From NCBI RefSeq assembly GCF_029962835.1, contig NC_080577.1:30982501-31046500 (forward strand): a stretch of 64,000 nucleotides of DNA, given 5' to 3'. The notes beneath the pieces were generated by a model. The model saw only the letters and a program-made list of their open reading frames with translations, was not told where the DNA came from and searched no databases. The position numbers were made by a program, and so were the translations under genes. How positions within the stretch are numbered: position 1 is the first letter of the stretch; every line of letters begins with the position of its first letter. Shown in pieces: positions 13,953 through 25,008 of the stretch. Source of the DNA: Magnolia sinica (Eukaryota > Streptophyta > Magnoliopsida > Magnoliales > Magnoliaceae).

Positions 13953-14183
13953 AATATAGTAAAAAAAAAAAGAGAAGAAAAGAAAACCCAAACTCAACAT
14001 GCGAGTCTTAAAAAACTGCCCCATTTTCCTTACTGGATAGTCGGACCCAGACAATAGCTTATGATTGTAATCAGAGACAAAGTCAGGAGGGTAGCCAATT
14101 GGCTAGCAATATAGGAAAACCAGTCCCCTTCTCCAGTCATATTTAAAAGAAAAAAATATAGCATGTCTAAGCAAAAAGGGCGA

Positions 14184-14402
14184 GGTGAAAACCTTGAAGG
14201 GCGTCTTGAGTAAAAACGCAGGCATGTAGCGGACTTGGTGAAAACCTGAAAAGGCGCCATGGGTAAAAAGAGCACAGCTACCAAGGGGCAGGCAAGAGCA
14301 AAAATCTGGGACGTGGTAAAAATTTGAAAGGATGCTACATGCAAAAATGATGGAAAGCTAGTCATAGTGAAAATTCGAAAGGGCGCTACGAGCAAAAATG
14401 AT
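14184..14402 (+). repeat. Four degenerate about 35-bp repeats in the Tat 3' region
   Basis: Units of the form GGTGAAAACCTGAAAGGGCG...GGTAAAAA begin near 14184, 14237, 14315 and 14366. They lie just downstream of pol in the Tat element. Comparable GTGAAAACC...GGGCGC...GCAAAA phrases are familiar from 3' regions of plant gypsy elements (recall, not checked). Confidence 0.7.
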
Positions 14403-14831
14403 AAAAAAGTGCAGGTACAAAGAGCCAAGGCAACAAGCAAAGTGAAGAAGCACAAGGAAAAGAAAAGGTTTGAATCAGAATTCTATCAGACTCTACCCAG
14501 ATCCAAGTGACACGATCCCAATATGAGCTACTCTCAAGGAACCAGGATCCCCAGTAAACAATTCAGAATACTGAATTCGACATGGGTTGAGTCTAATGTT
14601 CTGATTCCATCATCCAAAGCATAAATCCAAACACAAACACACACTGAGGCACAAAAAAAACTATTTCTTTCCCTTCCTAAAGCTTTTGTATATATATTTG
14701 TGAAATCCACTATATTTTACAAAGTTGCTCAAAACAAAAAATATACAACCTTTTTGAACAAAAGGCAACAAAAAGCAAAGTCAAAGACTACCTGGTAAGT
14801 CTCTCACTCCTCCCTCGTACATCTATAATCA

Positions 14832-17403
14832 CTACCTAAGTCTATCAACCTCCATGCGCAGGTAGAAGACCTCATCCCTCTCCAATCTATGGGACACTAT
14901 CATACTCTCATCATATCGCTGCCCTACCGCCAGATGACGAGCCATATCCTCGAACGCATGCTGAAGTACAGAAAGCTCGGACAGGAGATGACCATTTGTA
15001 GTCGCCAAAAAGGAAGGATCGACAAAAGGCCTCTCTTCGAATGCTTCAAAGGAGTCATCCACCCCCTGAAGAAGATGAAGCAAAATCCCCAATGATATCT
15101 CGATCATCCTCGTCATCCATTAAGTGTCAACCGAGAACCTGACAATAAAGTGACTGCTTCACTACCCAATGCTGATATAGCACTGTCGCCAAAGGAAGAG
15201 CCCAAGACTCGAACTCCAAAGCAGTTGTGTCTAGATAATCCTACCACGAAGATTGAATCCGCTGGTGAAGAGCCGACATGCACAAAGTATGGGTGCGTGA
15301 CCAAATCCCGAAAAGGAAAAAAGAGGGATATCCTGCAAGAACCCAAACCGTCGAAGGAAGCGGATCGGGTGATAAGAGCAATAGCCTCGAAAGCCCAATA
15401 GAAGCAAAGGGGTATGAGCAGCGCTATAGATCAAGGGCATCCGGTAGAGCCACGAAGCCTCCCAGCTGACCTCCCATCCACAGAGACGGGAGAACATCCG
15501 ACGATAAAGAGAATCGGTAGCCTCAGCACCGAGAGGGAGCCCATCTAGAAGCAAAGACAAGACATCGATACAATGGGAATCAGGCCAAGAGAGGTGATGC
15601 GTCATAAACAAGTGTTCCCACAATCACACCTAAAAAGAAAAGAGATCATGCATAAGGGATAAGAAAGTAAAAAAGAAAAACAAAAAAGAGAGGAAAGGGG
15701 AATACCTGAAGGAAAGAACTATACCCTCGGAGGATGCGAGTTTGCCTAAGCGAACACTCAAACAAACCCAGGAAAAGCTCCACCAGCACCACAGGAACGA
15801 TACTCTGGCGAGAGAGGACGCGGCGGAAGGCGTCAAAAAGGATTGTCAGAGATGACCACCATCACCCCGAAAAGAACAGCTCCGCTAGAACACAGAATAT
15901 CAGTGCATTCAAACACTGAAGCTGACAAGCAGATCCATCACCTCCTTGAGCAGACAAACATCGATCGTATAAAAGCTCAAGGGTGAACTCGCCGGTAACA
16001 CCATCAGCTGTAGGGAGAGCTCCCGAAAACCCAAACCGAGACTCCAAATCAAAAGACCATACCTGATGGGATGGAGGAAGATATGGCTCCTGGGAGAAAG
16101 GGAGGCTAGTCAAACGGGATAACTCCTCCAAAGAAGGACCGAACTCTAGGTCATTAAAGGAGAACAAGTTCAGCGTTGGAACCCAGTCATAGGATGCGGC
16201 ACTCAGCAATCGCCAGTCCAGGGGAACTTGGTGAAGATGCAGGACCTCTCCAAAGCTCAGAAGGTTCAGCTCACGACTCACGGAGGCGGTCAAACTCCCT
16301 ATCCAGACATGTAGTCTCTCCGAGTATGTTCCACGTGGCGACAAGCGACAGGTGCGAACAGGCACACCCTCGACGATCTAAAGGCCGGGGTCAATCGGCG
16401 AGTCATAAAAAATAGGCATCCCCTCGTCTAGAAAGTCGATCTCATGGTGATAAAAGAAACCTGATGCTCCCATGGCCTCATGCAAAGTGTCCTGAAAAGC
16501 AGCAACAGGTGGACCTGAGTCGTCTACGACCATCACATCAGGAGCCGTCAGGAAAGTACTCGCCCTGGGAGTCACAATACCAGGGCCACTTCAATACAAA
16601 GAATCATCAGGTCCATGCCCAAATTTCTACCATCCATCACAGTCGCCTCACCACCATCACCCAGATCAATAACTGCATCCAGACCACCACCACCACCCAT
16701 CAAAACCCCATAATCCGAACCGAAGATCATGCCTAAGCCATCGATGTGAGGCACACCATCCACCAAAACCTCATGATCCATCCCATCCAACCCATCCATC
16801 ATATCAATGTGGGGCACACCATCCACCATAACCCCGCGATCCATCCCATCCAAACCATCCACCATATCTAAAACACCAATGTGGGAGACATCACCCAACA
16901 AACCACCTCCATGATCCATCCCACCCATCATAATCAAACCATTATCCCTACCATCAAAGCCCATGCCATCGATCATAGCCAAATTCGGGCCATCCACCAC
17001 CATCATGGTCCCATCCACACCATCCAATGGCATGTCCACACCCAAACTCCCAAAAATCAACCCACTAAAATCCCCATCCTCACTATCCAATGGCTCACCA
17101 AATCTAGATTCATTCAAGCCATTAAATGTCCATCCTCATCCCAAATCTCCTCCCATTACTTTCCCAAAGCCCATCTCACCATTAATGGTGGTTGGAGCCA
17201 CACCATAAATGGCATTCACTTCTTCAAGAGGCCCCACCAAACCACCATTAATAGCCCATCAATAACAAGATTCTCTTCAATCATCACTTCCTCATAAAAG
17301 TGGTCAAGAGAAGGATCATTTACCTCAATGATTGGATCCAAGCTCCCACCATTGTTGGACCCACCAAAGCTCACTCCATTTCCAACCATTGAAAAAAGGG
17401 GAC
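14832..17403 (-). pseudogene. Tat antisense extra gene 1, plant-mobile-domain-like, with an Asp/Gly/Met-rich N-terminal part
   Basis: Minus-strand coding remnants run opposite to pol. The N-terminal part (about 17403-16570) is acidic and low in complexity, with repeated DGLDGMD and DGVPHIDG phrases. The middle part (16365-15862) contains WVPTLNLFSFNDLEFGPSLE, the type of phrase found in extra proteins of Tat elements and in plant-mobile-domain relatives. A C-terminal part (about 15623-15231) has GFRGYCSYHPIRFLRRFGFLQ, the usual 'RQFG-x-x-Q-x-IP' region. The final block (15116-14832) looks like a coiled coil. Function is unknown; such genes are thought to derive from a DNA transposon domain captured by the retroelement. 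Broken in several places. Confidence 0.65.
16720..16900. repeat. Imperfect tandem repeat, 62- and 71-bp spacing, coding for the Asp/Gly-rich tract
   Basis: Three units with GTGRGGCACACCATCCACCA-like starts lie near 16745, 16807 and 16878. They underlie the acidic repeats of antisense extra gene 1. Confidence 0.65.
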
Positions 17404-17771
17404 GAGGAAGAAGACAAGATAGGAAAGAGACAAAAGAGGAGATAAAAGGGAAGAAAAGGAAGCCAAAAGGGAGATTCGAGCTACAAAAATAGAGGGAGAA
17501 TAACAGGACAGTGACCTTGGACGAGCAAAGAAGAAGCTGCTGTTGCTGGAGGAAAAGACGGACACGGATGGTAATTCGATTACCACCCACTCTCGACAGT
17601 TGTGCCCGCCACTGCAACACCTGCAAATCTCAAAAGAGTGTCAGAAGTCAATGGGTGGTACTCAGATTACAGCCCGGACATGGAACGTGCTCTGGCCATG
17701 TATATGGCCCATCATGGAAGCCAGGGCAAGCCAAAACATCAAGATACTGTGCAATCAGATTAGCAAAAGGC
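17404..17771. other. Spacer between the two antisense extra genes
   Basis: No convincing domain was found. It contains a short hairpin GGTAATTCGATTACC at about 17570-17585, followed by CACTCTCGACAG. This phrase also recurs inside the 3' LTR of the same Tat element near 23938-24000, and more loosely near 22395-22480. Confidence 0.5.
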
Positions 17772-19220
17772 CTAAAAGCAATCTAAAAGGCGACACTGGA
17801 TAAATGAATTCTGATATATATGAAAGGTGTACACAGGAGATACATGGACAGAAAAGATAAAGAAGCCACTACTCATTAGGTACATATTCATCTGTGTCCT
17901 TCGAAGGAACTTCAGGCCCAAGAGATTCCCTACAGCAAAGCGTGCGCCACCGCCAGAAGCATAAACAATCCTCAAAATGGGACTAATGCCATACTGTTCG
18001 CACCAGGAACTATACTCTCTCATAGGATCCACGAACGCACTAGCATCATAGCCCTCTAAAGTGGCTTCCAACTCACGCTCAGGAACCGCCCTCCAGTTCA
18101 CTGGTTCAGCAGGCGGGCTGAACGGTACAAGGGGACCGCCAGTCAACTGCCAAAAGAGTCTCTCTCCCAAAATACAACTTCGTCACCCGAGGATCCACCA
18201 AGATGCGATGACGACGCGAGGCCTAGAAAGTTTCCTGGGCCTCAAGAGTAAGAGCGGCGGTTGATCGGAAGTAAGGCCTGGTGTGAAACTGATAGAACAA
18301 TCAAGGGTCAGGATAAGAGTGCGAGCAAAAAGAAAAAGGCATGAAAAAACATTCGCTCACATCATCAGGAACCAGTGCGTCCACGTTAGATCTCCAGGCA
18401 AGATCTGAAAACTGGCGGGTGCGGCTGCGGTTATCATTATACCACAACATCATACAAGAAAAAGGAGGGGTATGATTTATCAGAGTAGGCCCCAAATGTG
18501 GAAAATGGTTAAAAAAGTAAATCTACACATGGATCGATCATCAAAATGCATATTTATGAGGAAAAAAAGGCAAGGTAAAAGGGTTCGATATGCACCTCGA
18601 TAACTGGATAAAAGCCAATCATCGACCTGCTGCTACAACGATTGTCCTTGTTTAGCCCTTCATACAAATGGGCCAAAAGCGCAGCATTCCAGTTATACAG
18701 CGTGGGATTGCCATGAGCGACAGTAGACAGGAGCTCACTAATTCATTCCTATGACAAGATCATGGCTCCCAAAGTATACAAAATCAAGGCACGAGCTTTC
18801 ACAATAACTTCGGCTTTAGTCTGCAGAACCCACCGAGGGAAGTTCGACAATAACTAGAGCAGCTTGAACGGGGGTCCCCAAAAGTTAGAAGAATGGGAAG
18901 CCATCCCCAGAAGGTTCATCCAGTCATCCTCAGAAGGAACAAGGAGATCTTCCTCAAAGGGAATGGAACCCCCCTCGTATCGAAGACCAAGCTAGATGAA
19001 GATGTCGTAGGGGGTAATTCCCCATTCTCCAAAGGGAAGATGAAACATGTGGGTTTCAGCATGCCATCGCTCAGTCAGCACCGATAAGAGAGCCATATTT
19101 GTCTTACTCAGATGAACTCTGAATAAGCCATAGAGTGGAGTACACTCCAACACCTGAAAGAACAATGGCTGGTGATCCACGAACCAATCTAGCCAGTGGC
19201 TGCGGACCCCATGTCCCCTC

Positions 19221-21226
19221 TGTAAGTGCTATAGTTTATATCCCTGTTTGTTGTCAAATTTGTGGTGCCAAAATCACTATTATACTCTGTTATATATAAC
19301 TTGCATAAGTGAAGCTCTCTCAAGGATCAACATTCATAAACAAGCTAAGCTCACAACAAGCAAAGCTCACAAGTACAAAGATCAATCTTGAATGCAAGAT
19401 CTGCTCACAAAACAAGACTCAAGCTGAAAAGAAAATACAAGGCAAGACTCAAGCTGAACTCAAGACTCAAGCTAAAACTCAAGCCACTTTCAAGATTGAG
19501 TTACATCAAGGTTTGATCTACATCAAGACTTCAAGGCTCATACTTCAAGGTCTCTTGTTCCTAATGTTTCAATGTCCATACTTCATAGTTGAGGTTTGAT
19601 TGACCATAGGTTGACCTTAGAAGTAGGTCATTTCGGATACATAAACCGAATGTTTATTTTACATGTGATTGGTCTGTTCTTCGACTAGTCCTAGACCTTC
19701 TTCGACTAGTCCTAGACTTGCTTCGACCAGTCTAAGAAATTCCTCGACCAGTCGTGAGTTTGTTACAAACTCCGGATAAAATCTGTTAGCCTTCGACTAG
19801 TCCAGGAATCTGTTCGACCAGTCGTAGGAACAGTGTCGACTGATCTTCGACCAGTCGTACATTCTTCGACTCGAAGTCCAGCGAAGATATTCAGGACCTA
19901 CGACCAGTCGAAGGAAAGCTTCGACCAGTCGTAGAACGGTCAGAGCATATCCTGCCGAATTTTTTAAATATCTGTTGTTGCTTCGACTAGTCGAAGAGCA
20001 CTCTAGACCAGTCGAAGACCCGATCTTCTTACTTATAAATAGTGCACGAATCTCAGAAGAAATCATCGATTTAATAAAAGTATTCAAGCCAATCTTCGTC
20101 GAACTTCTGAGAGATAATTCTGTGCTCCATTTAAGCTAAGTGTGCTTATTTAATATTCTTCTTTCCTTAGCTTTATTTAATTGATTTTGTTTCTGCTATT
20201 CCAATCTGATTTGATAAGAGGAATTGTTATTCCCTTTCTTTGGAATCAAAATCAATTAAGGCAAGCCCTATTTGGTTTAATTTAAAATCTATTAGAATTA
20301 GAACCATTGTAATCAAGTACTGGACATTGAACTTGGACATTCAATCATCTACTTTGATTTGGTTCTACTGGGCTGCTACAACGAAGAAGATATTCAGGTA
20401 TTTTACATATTGTAAATTCCTTTCTATTATTTTGGTTTCTTTCAAGATTTGCCAGAAAAATCTTGTTATATTGGTTATCTGAGGAGAGCCAGGAAAACTC
20501 AGAAGTGGGGTTTTTTAATTGTGTAAGCCCACAGACAAAGACACAATTGTAAAGGTTTTGGGTGAACCTGGGAAAACCTATTTTTAGTGAACTCTAATAT
20601 CCCCTGTGTGAGGATATTAGGAGTGGAGTAGCATTTTGTGTGGCTGTTGTATAACAGTTGGTGAACACACAGGCGAACCACTATAATCCCTTGAGTTGTG
20701 GCTGATTGATTTATTCTTTTAATCTTTTAATTAATTTTTGTGGGATGTATGTATGGTGGTGAATGTTGTAATTATTTCAAGCTTTGTGAGAATGTTGTAA
20801 TAGCTTAGAATTTACTTTCTGCAATTCCTTTTTAAGCTTGATTTTCAATTTCATTTGAAAGTTGTTCCAGTAAGGTTGCCCTGCCATTTTTATGGTGTAT
20901 GGCTGTCCCTAAAACAATACATTTTTAATTACAAGTCATTTCAATTTAGTTTATATTTATTTTTGTATTCCTCTTCGATTTGAGACTTGATACAAAGACC
21001 TTTCTAGAAATAAGGCTGTCCTACCATAAACTCTGGTTTTTGGTGTAAGGTTGTCCTTAGAACAACGTTTGTATCAACCTCTCAAGATCTGAATTTTGAG
21101 GTCATTTTAATTTACTGCATTGTGATTTACTTTGGCTATCATTTTCATTTTATTTCCGTTGTTATAAGATTTATTTGGCATTGTCCTATTCACCCCCCCT
21201 CTAGGACATATAGCTTGGCCTTTTCA
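19221..21226 (+). mobile_element. Solo LTR of a copia (SIRE/Maximus-like) element
   Basis: The 2006-bp sequence begins TGTAAGTGC and ends GGCCTTTTCA, with perfect 5-bp target duplications CCCTC at 19216-19220 and 21227-21231. A TATA box (TATAAATAG) is near 20034-20042. The end contains TTCACCCCCCCTCTAGG (21190-21205), a phrase I associate with the LTR end of SIRE-type copia elements. No internal region remains. It sits inside antisense extra gene 2 of the Tat element. Confidence 0.85.
19680..20020. repeat. Cluster of CGACYAGTC motifs in the solo LTR
   Basis: About ten exact copies of CGACTAGTC or CGACCAGTC occur in 340 bp. They include a perfect 16-bp palindrome, CTTCGACTAGTCGAAG, at 19981-19996. 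They lie just upstream of the LTR TATA box. Confidence 0.85.
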
Positions 21227-21353
21227 CCCTCAAGGCAGCAGGAGCCCCTCCTAATCGAGCTACATTAAAGAGATGTTGACCCTCTCAAGATATGTAACAA
21301 GGATCAACCGATTGGCTAGAAGGCCCAACTTCACTTCGACCACGACGAGGCAT

Positions 21354-23672
21354 GCTGCAAGGTTGACATTCACAGGTAAGTATTCACCCTTACCTTCATA
21401 AATGGCTCAAATATTCCAAAAAGAGGAAGACACATCATGAATGGTCCCCTGAATGCTCACTGACATGATTTACTCAAAACCAATTCTAAGGCCCATTACA
21501 AGGCCCATTGTCCAAGCCCATTACAAGGCCCATGGTCCAAGCCCATTCTAAGGCCCATTGTCCAAGGCCATTCCAAGGCCCATTGTCCTAGGCCCATTAA
21601 CCAAGTCTATTCCAAAGCCCATTGTCCAAGGCCCATGGTCCAAACTCACTAAATCATTTCAAGGCCCACTTAAAGAATCCTTCAATTCAAAATCCACACT
21701 TGAGGCCAAAATCATGCCAAGGAAGAAAGTGGGGCCCACTCCAAAATAATGACCCACCATCAAAATCCACAAAATTTGAGCACCCAAGTGGGCCACAAAT
21801 CATCAATTTGGCCCATCAAATCAAGTTAATCCCTTTCTTCCCCTACAAAAGAAGCAAGCCATCCAAGGACTACGTTTTATTGGCTCACCATTTCATGATG
21901 TGTAAGGCTTGGACCTTCCTCCAAAAACAACAAAAATGAAAACACAAAAAAAAGCAAATACTCATGCACAAATAAAGAATGGGGCACTTTTCTTATCACA
22001 CCCCACTCCATCCAAAACAAAAATCATAAAAAAAAATACATGCCCAAAGGCCAAATGGGCTTGGAACTTGAGAAAAGAAGGTCCATGAATTAAATAATGT
22101 TTTCCCAGCAAGAGGTTGGGATTTTGATGACCATTCCAAAAGAATTACATGAAAAGGGAAGATCCATGGCCATAAAGAGGTAAATTCTAGAGAATCCATG
22201 CCAAGGTCCAGCAAAAGAAAGAATCCGTGAAAGGATTACGACCTGAAAAAAATTAAGGAAACAAGGAAGTGAGAAAGAAGAGAGAGCTTGCAAGAGACAG
22301 CAATGGTGTCTCTGGAAGGAAAAATGGGAAGAAGAAATAGGAAAGCAGAAGCTCATCTTCGGACCAGCACCTACCTCAAACCAATAGACAAACGGGCGTG
22401 GGGCGGTACTCCAATTACTGCCTGTGGTAGTTGGACTACTGCTCCCTGCCCAATGCACAGCTTTGCACGTCTGTCCCCTTTAAAGTGATGGGCAGGTCTG
22501 GGAAACGCTTTGGTCCGGCAGACAATGGAAAGAAAAGGAAGAAAGGAAGAGATTCTCATGAGATAAAGAGAAAAAAGAATATATCGCGAGAAACTACAAA
22601 ATCTCACGAGAAATTGAGGACTTTGAGAAAAACAAAGGAAATTGAAGAAAATACAAAATTTCAAAAATACAATAAAAACCAAATTTGATGATTAGTCTTA
22701 GTGGAGACAATGGAACTATTTAGACTTAATTCAAAAAAATAAAAATAAAAATACATATGTACATATGTAATAAAAACCGAATGGCGACGCCCTCCTGCGA
22801 GATCGGACAGATCTTTTCAAATCTCCAAAAATTTACAATAAAATCCTCAAGGAGTATAACTCCTCAAAGGATAGTTTTTAAATTTTTTTTTCAAAATTTA
22901 GAGCTTAGCATGCAAAATACTGAGAGATCTCCTATATTTCCTAGTAACATCCATCACAAATAATAAAATAAGATTCGACCTCTTCTGGTTTTCCCAGGAG
23001 ATAATTGAATCCGTATGCGATACGAGTACAATTGGCCTGATTCTCGATATCAGGACAGTCGTACAAGGAATGGAATGCAAATGATGACAGTCTTGATCCA
23101 TCTTTCGTTAAAGTAACCAATTTAAAAGAGTGGAGAAAATCCGTTGTAACCAATGTATCAAAATTAGAAGATTACATGGAAAAAGGTCACCCGCACATCC
23201 TAGTCTGGGATACTTGGAAAGTCTGATCGAGTCTAAGTTGACGTAGTGAGTTCCCCGTAAGGCTGCAGAATGCACAGGGCAGCTAACTGTTTTGACAATC
23301 AAATGGAACAAGCACTCCTAGGGTGATTATGTAGCAAAGGAATAACAAAGATCCAAATAGTACGGGAATCCCCGTAAAGTTGCAAAAGCGTTGGGGCCCT
23401 ACTTTTCAGACATATTCTTCGATGATATTATCAATCCGATGCGAAAAGGTTGTGATTCGTAGCCTGTAATGCCACGAAAAGCACAGGGACAATCACAATG
23501 TTTTCCTCAAACCCTCGTGATATGTGCAAGTTATCTCTTTTCCAAATGGTAAGTTGACTACGATACTAAGCCAGGCAATAGATCTAAACCACAATCTTTT
23601 CTGACTAGAAGGGTGGGGTGTCCACTCGCTTTGGCATTCGGTTGCACTCAACCTCTACCAAAGAGGGGCATC
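21354..23672. other. Tat 3' untranslated region between the extra genes and the 3' LTR
   Basis: No protein domain was recognised on either strand. It includes the AAGGCCCA minisatellite (21483-21665), an A-rich block (22540-22760) and, at its right end, the polypurine-like tract CAAAGAGGGGCATC next to the LTR. Confidence 0.55.
21483..21665. repeat. Minisatellite of AAGGCCCATTGTCC-type units, about 18-20 bp
   Basis: Around nine imperfect units of AAGGCCCATTGTCCAAGCCC or close variants follow each other directly. It lies in the untranslated 3' part of the Tat element. Confidence 0.85.
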
Positions 23673-24969
23673 TATAGACACCCCACCAGGCTAGCAACTT
23701 GATAAGACACGAATGATCCTCAGGAACTGAACCTGAACCCCACACCCTACCCCAAACCGTAGCTAAACCAAACCTCCCTATTACCCTTTCTGAACAATTT
23801 CCGAACCAATTCCAAGCCATAACCAAACCACTTCCATAACATCTTTAAACCCAAAAACCCAAAAAGCCCAAAAACCCATACTCAAAACCCAAAATAAAGC
23901 CCGCAAGCTGGAGTTCAGAGTCAACGGTGGCTAGGCAGTAATCGGATTACCACCGGCGGTTATCCGATTACCGCCCTCTCTCGACAAATGTGTATTCTGA
24001 GCAAACAGCTGTTGAACCCTCCCAAAGTCAACTCTCTAATACAGTTGGCTCCCAAAGTTTACCTTATTTACCATCCTACCAAGACCAGGAGCCTATAAAG
24101 GAATGCCATATGGCATTACCCCTCCCTTAACCAATCATAAGCCACCACATCATCATTTACCCTCCAAGATCTTAAGAATTACCAAAAGACCATCCTAAGA
24201 GGTTATAAATACCCTTTCCTTCTTCTCATTTATCATAAACAAACAACCAACTGAAACCTTAAAAAGAGGAAAAGAAAGAGAGAGTGAGTAAGTGAGTGAA
24301 AGGAGTGTTCGAGTTCCAAAGTTCCCATCCTCTTAAGCCTCCTTCAGCCAAACCTCCCATTCATAGTGCATTCAAATAGCCAAATGTCTTCAAGCATTAG
24401 CCAAAGATCACTCAAATCATCATTAACATTCATATTTCACATCATTAGTTCCCTTCTCAACCCCTCTGCTCATCTAGATCGCCATTGAATGTATGCTCTG
24501 TGACTTGCCAGAACCCTGGATCCTGTCACATCAGAAATTTATGGTAATCTAGTCCATATTCCATCACCATCATCATCTGCTTAAAACTCTTCTAGATATT
24601 CCTAGATGTATGCTCTGTAGCTTGCCGGGTTTTTGAACCCTGCCACATCAGAAATCCTAGTCCCCTCTAACCTTGTCATTTTATCCCTTAAGAATATTTT
24701 ACCACACGAAGTAGAGACCATACACTCGTATGGGCAGAGAGGGTGCTTAACACGAAGAATCTCAATTCACAGATCAAGAGTCATTATTAAAGTAAGAGAG
24801 TCTTCAGATTCTCTAGCTATACGTATTCTACAGGTTCTAGCCGATTGTGGGATTTTCAGTTAATTGGCTAGTGGTGACACCAAATCTATTACATCATCAA
24901 TCCAAATATGCCTGATCCCATCATAAAATCACAAAAATTTGCGTGGGCACCAATTTCCCAGTGTCCACA
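23673..24969 (+). repeat. 3' LTR of the Tat element
   Basis: It starts TATAGACACCCC (the family's usual start is TGTAGACACC) right after the purine tract AAAGAGGGGCATC. It ends GTGTCCACA, an inverted match to the start. The first five bases beyond it are CTATG, expected to recur left of the 5' LTR outside this window. It contains a hairpin at 23938-23971. Length is 1297 bp. The partner LTR is not in view, so age cannot be read from LTR divergence. Confidence 0.72.
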
Positions 24970-25008
24970 CTATGTTGTTGAGCTACACAGTTTTTGTCTC
25001 CTTCGGCC

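Larger units (their letters stand above)
17772..21353 (-). pseudogene. Tat antisense extra gene 2, canonical plant mobile domain (PMD), split by a solo LTR
   Basis: The protein starts on the minus strand at about 21353 (MPRRGRSEVGPSSQSV). After the nested solo LTR (19221-21226) it continues near 19200-18990 with LSVLTERWHAETHMFHLPFG. That is the hallmark of the plant mobile domain, whose usual form is 'ALVERWRPETHTFHLPxGE'. Further PMD-like segments are at about 18727-18600 (YNWNAALLAHLYEGLNKDNR), 18495-18301 and 18170-17772. PMD occurs in host MAIN/MAIL-type proteins, in some DNA transposons and in Tat extra genes. Its position and antisense orientation inside the Tat element favour the last. 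It is broken in several places besides the LTR insertion. Confidence 0.72.
1..24969 (+). mobile_element. Ty3/gypsy LTR retrotransposon, Tat lineage, left end outside the window, with nested insertions
   Basis: Sense-strand pol remnants at 1-5100 are followed by a 3' region with antisense extra genes and an LTR ending at 24969. A second, archaeal-type RNase H after the usual RT-linked RNase H is diagnostic of the Tat lineage (Ogre/Retand relatives). Extra genes, often antisense, between pol and the 3' LTR are also known for this lineage. Two later insertions interrupt it: 5240-13952 and 19221-21226. Without them, about 14.2 kb of the element lies in this window, a normal size for Tat. The purine-rich tract at about 23655-23672 abuts the LTR. 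The element is old and broken many times. Lineage is well supported by domain order. The 5' LTR and gag lie outside the window. Confidence 0.85.

Noticed and set aside
16881-17297. Long plus-strand frame rich in His, Thr, Ile and Pro
   Set aside because: It is the shadow of the acidic tract of antisense extra gene 1 on the minus strand.
19309-19599. 96-residue frame rich in Lys, Thr and Gln
   Set aside because: It falls in the solo LTR and is made by repeats of AAGACTCAAGCT type. No domain.
21483-21665. CRISPR-like regular repeat
   Set aside because: Units are directly adjacent, with no unique spacers, and the genome is a plant's. It is a minisatellite.
22288-22688. Overlapping plus- and minus-strand frames in the Tat 3' region
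   Set aside because: Lys/Glu- or Phe/Ser-rich products of a purine-rich stretch, with no domain or conserved motif.
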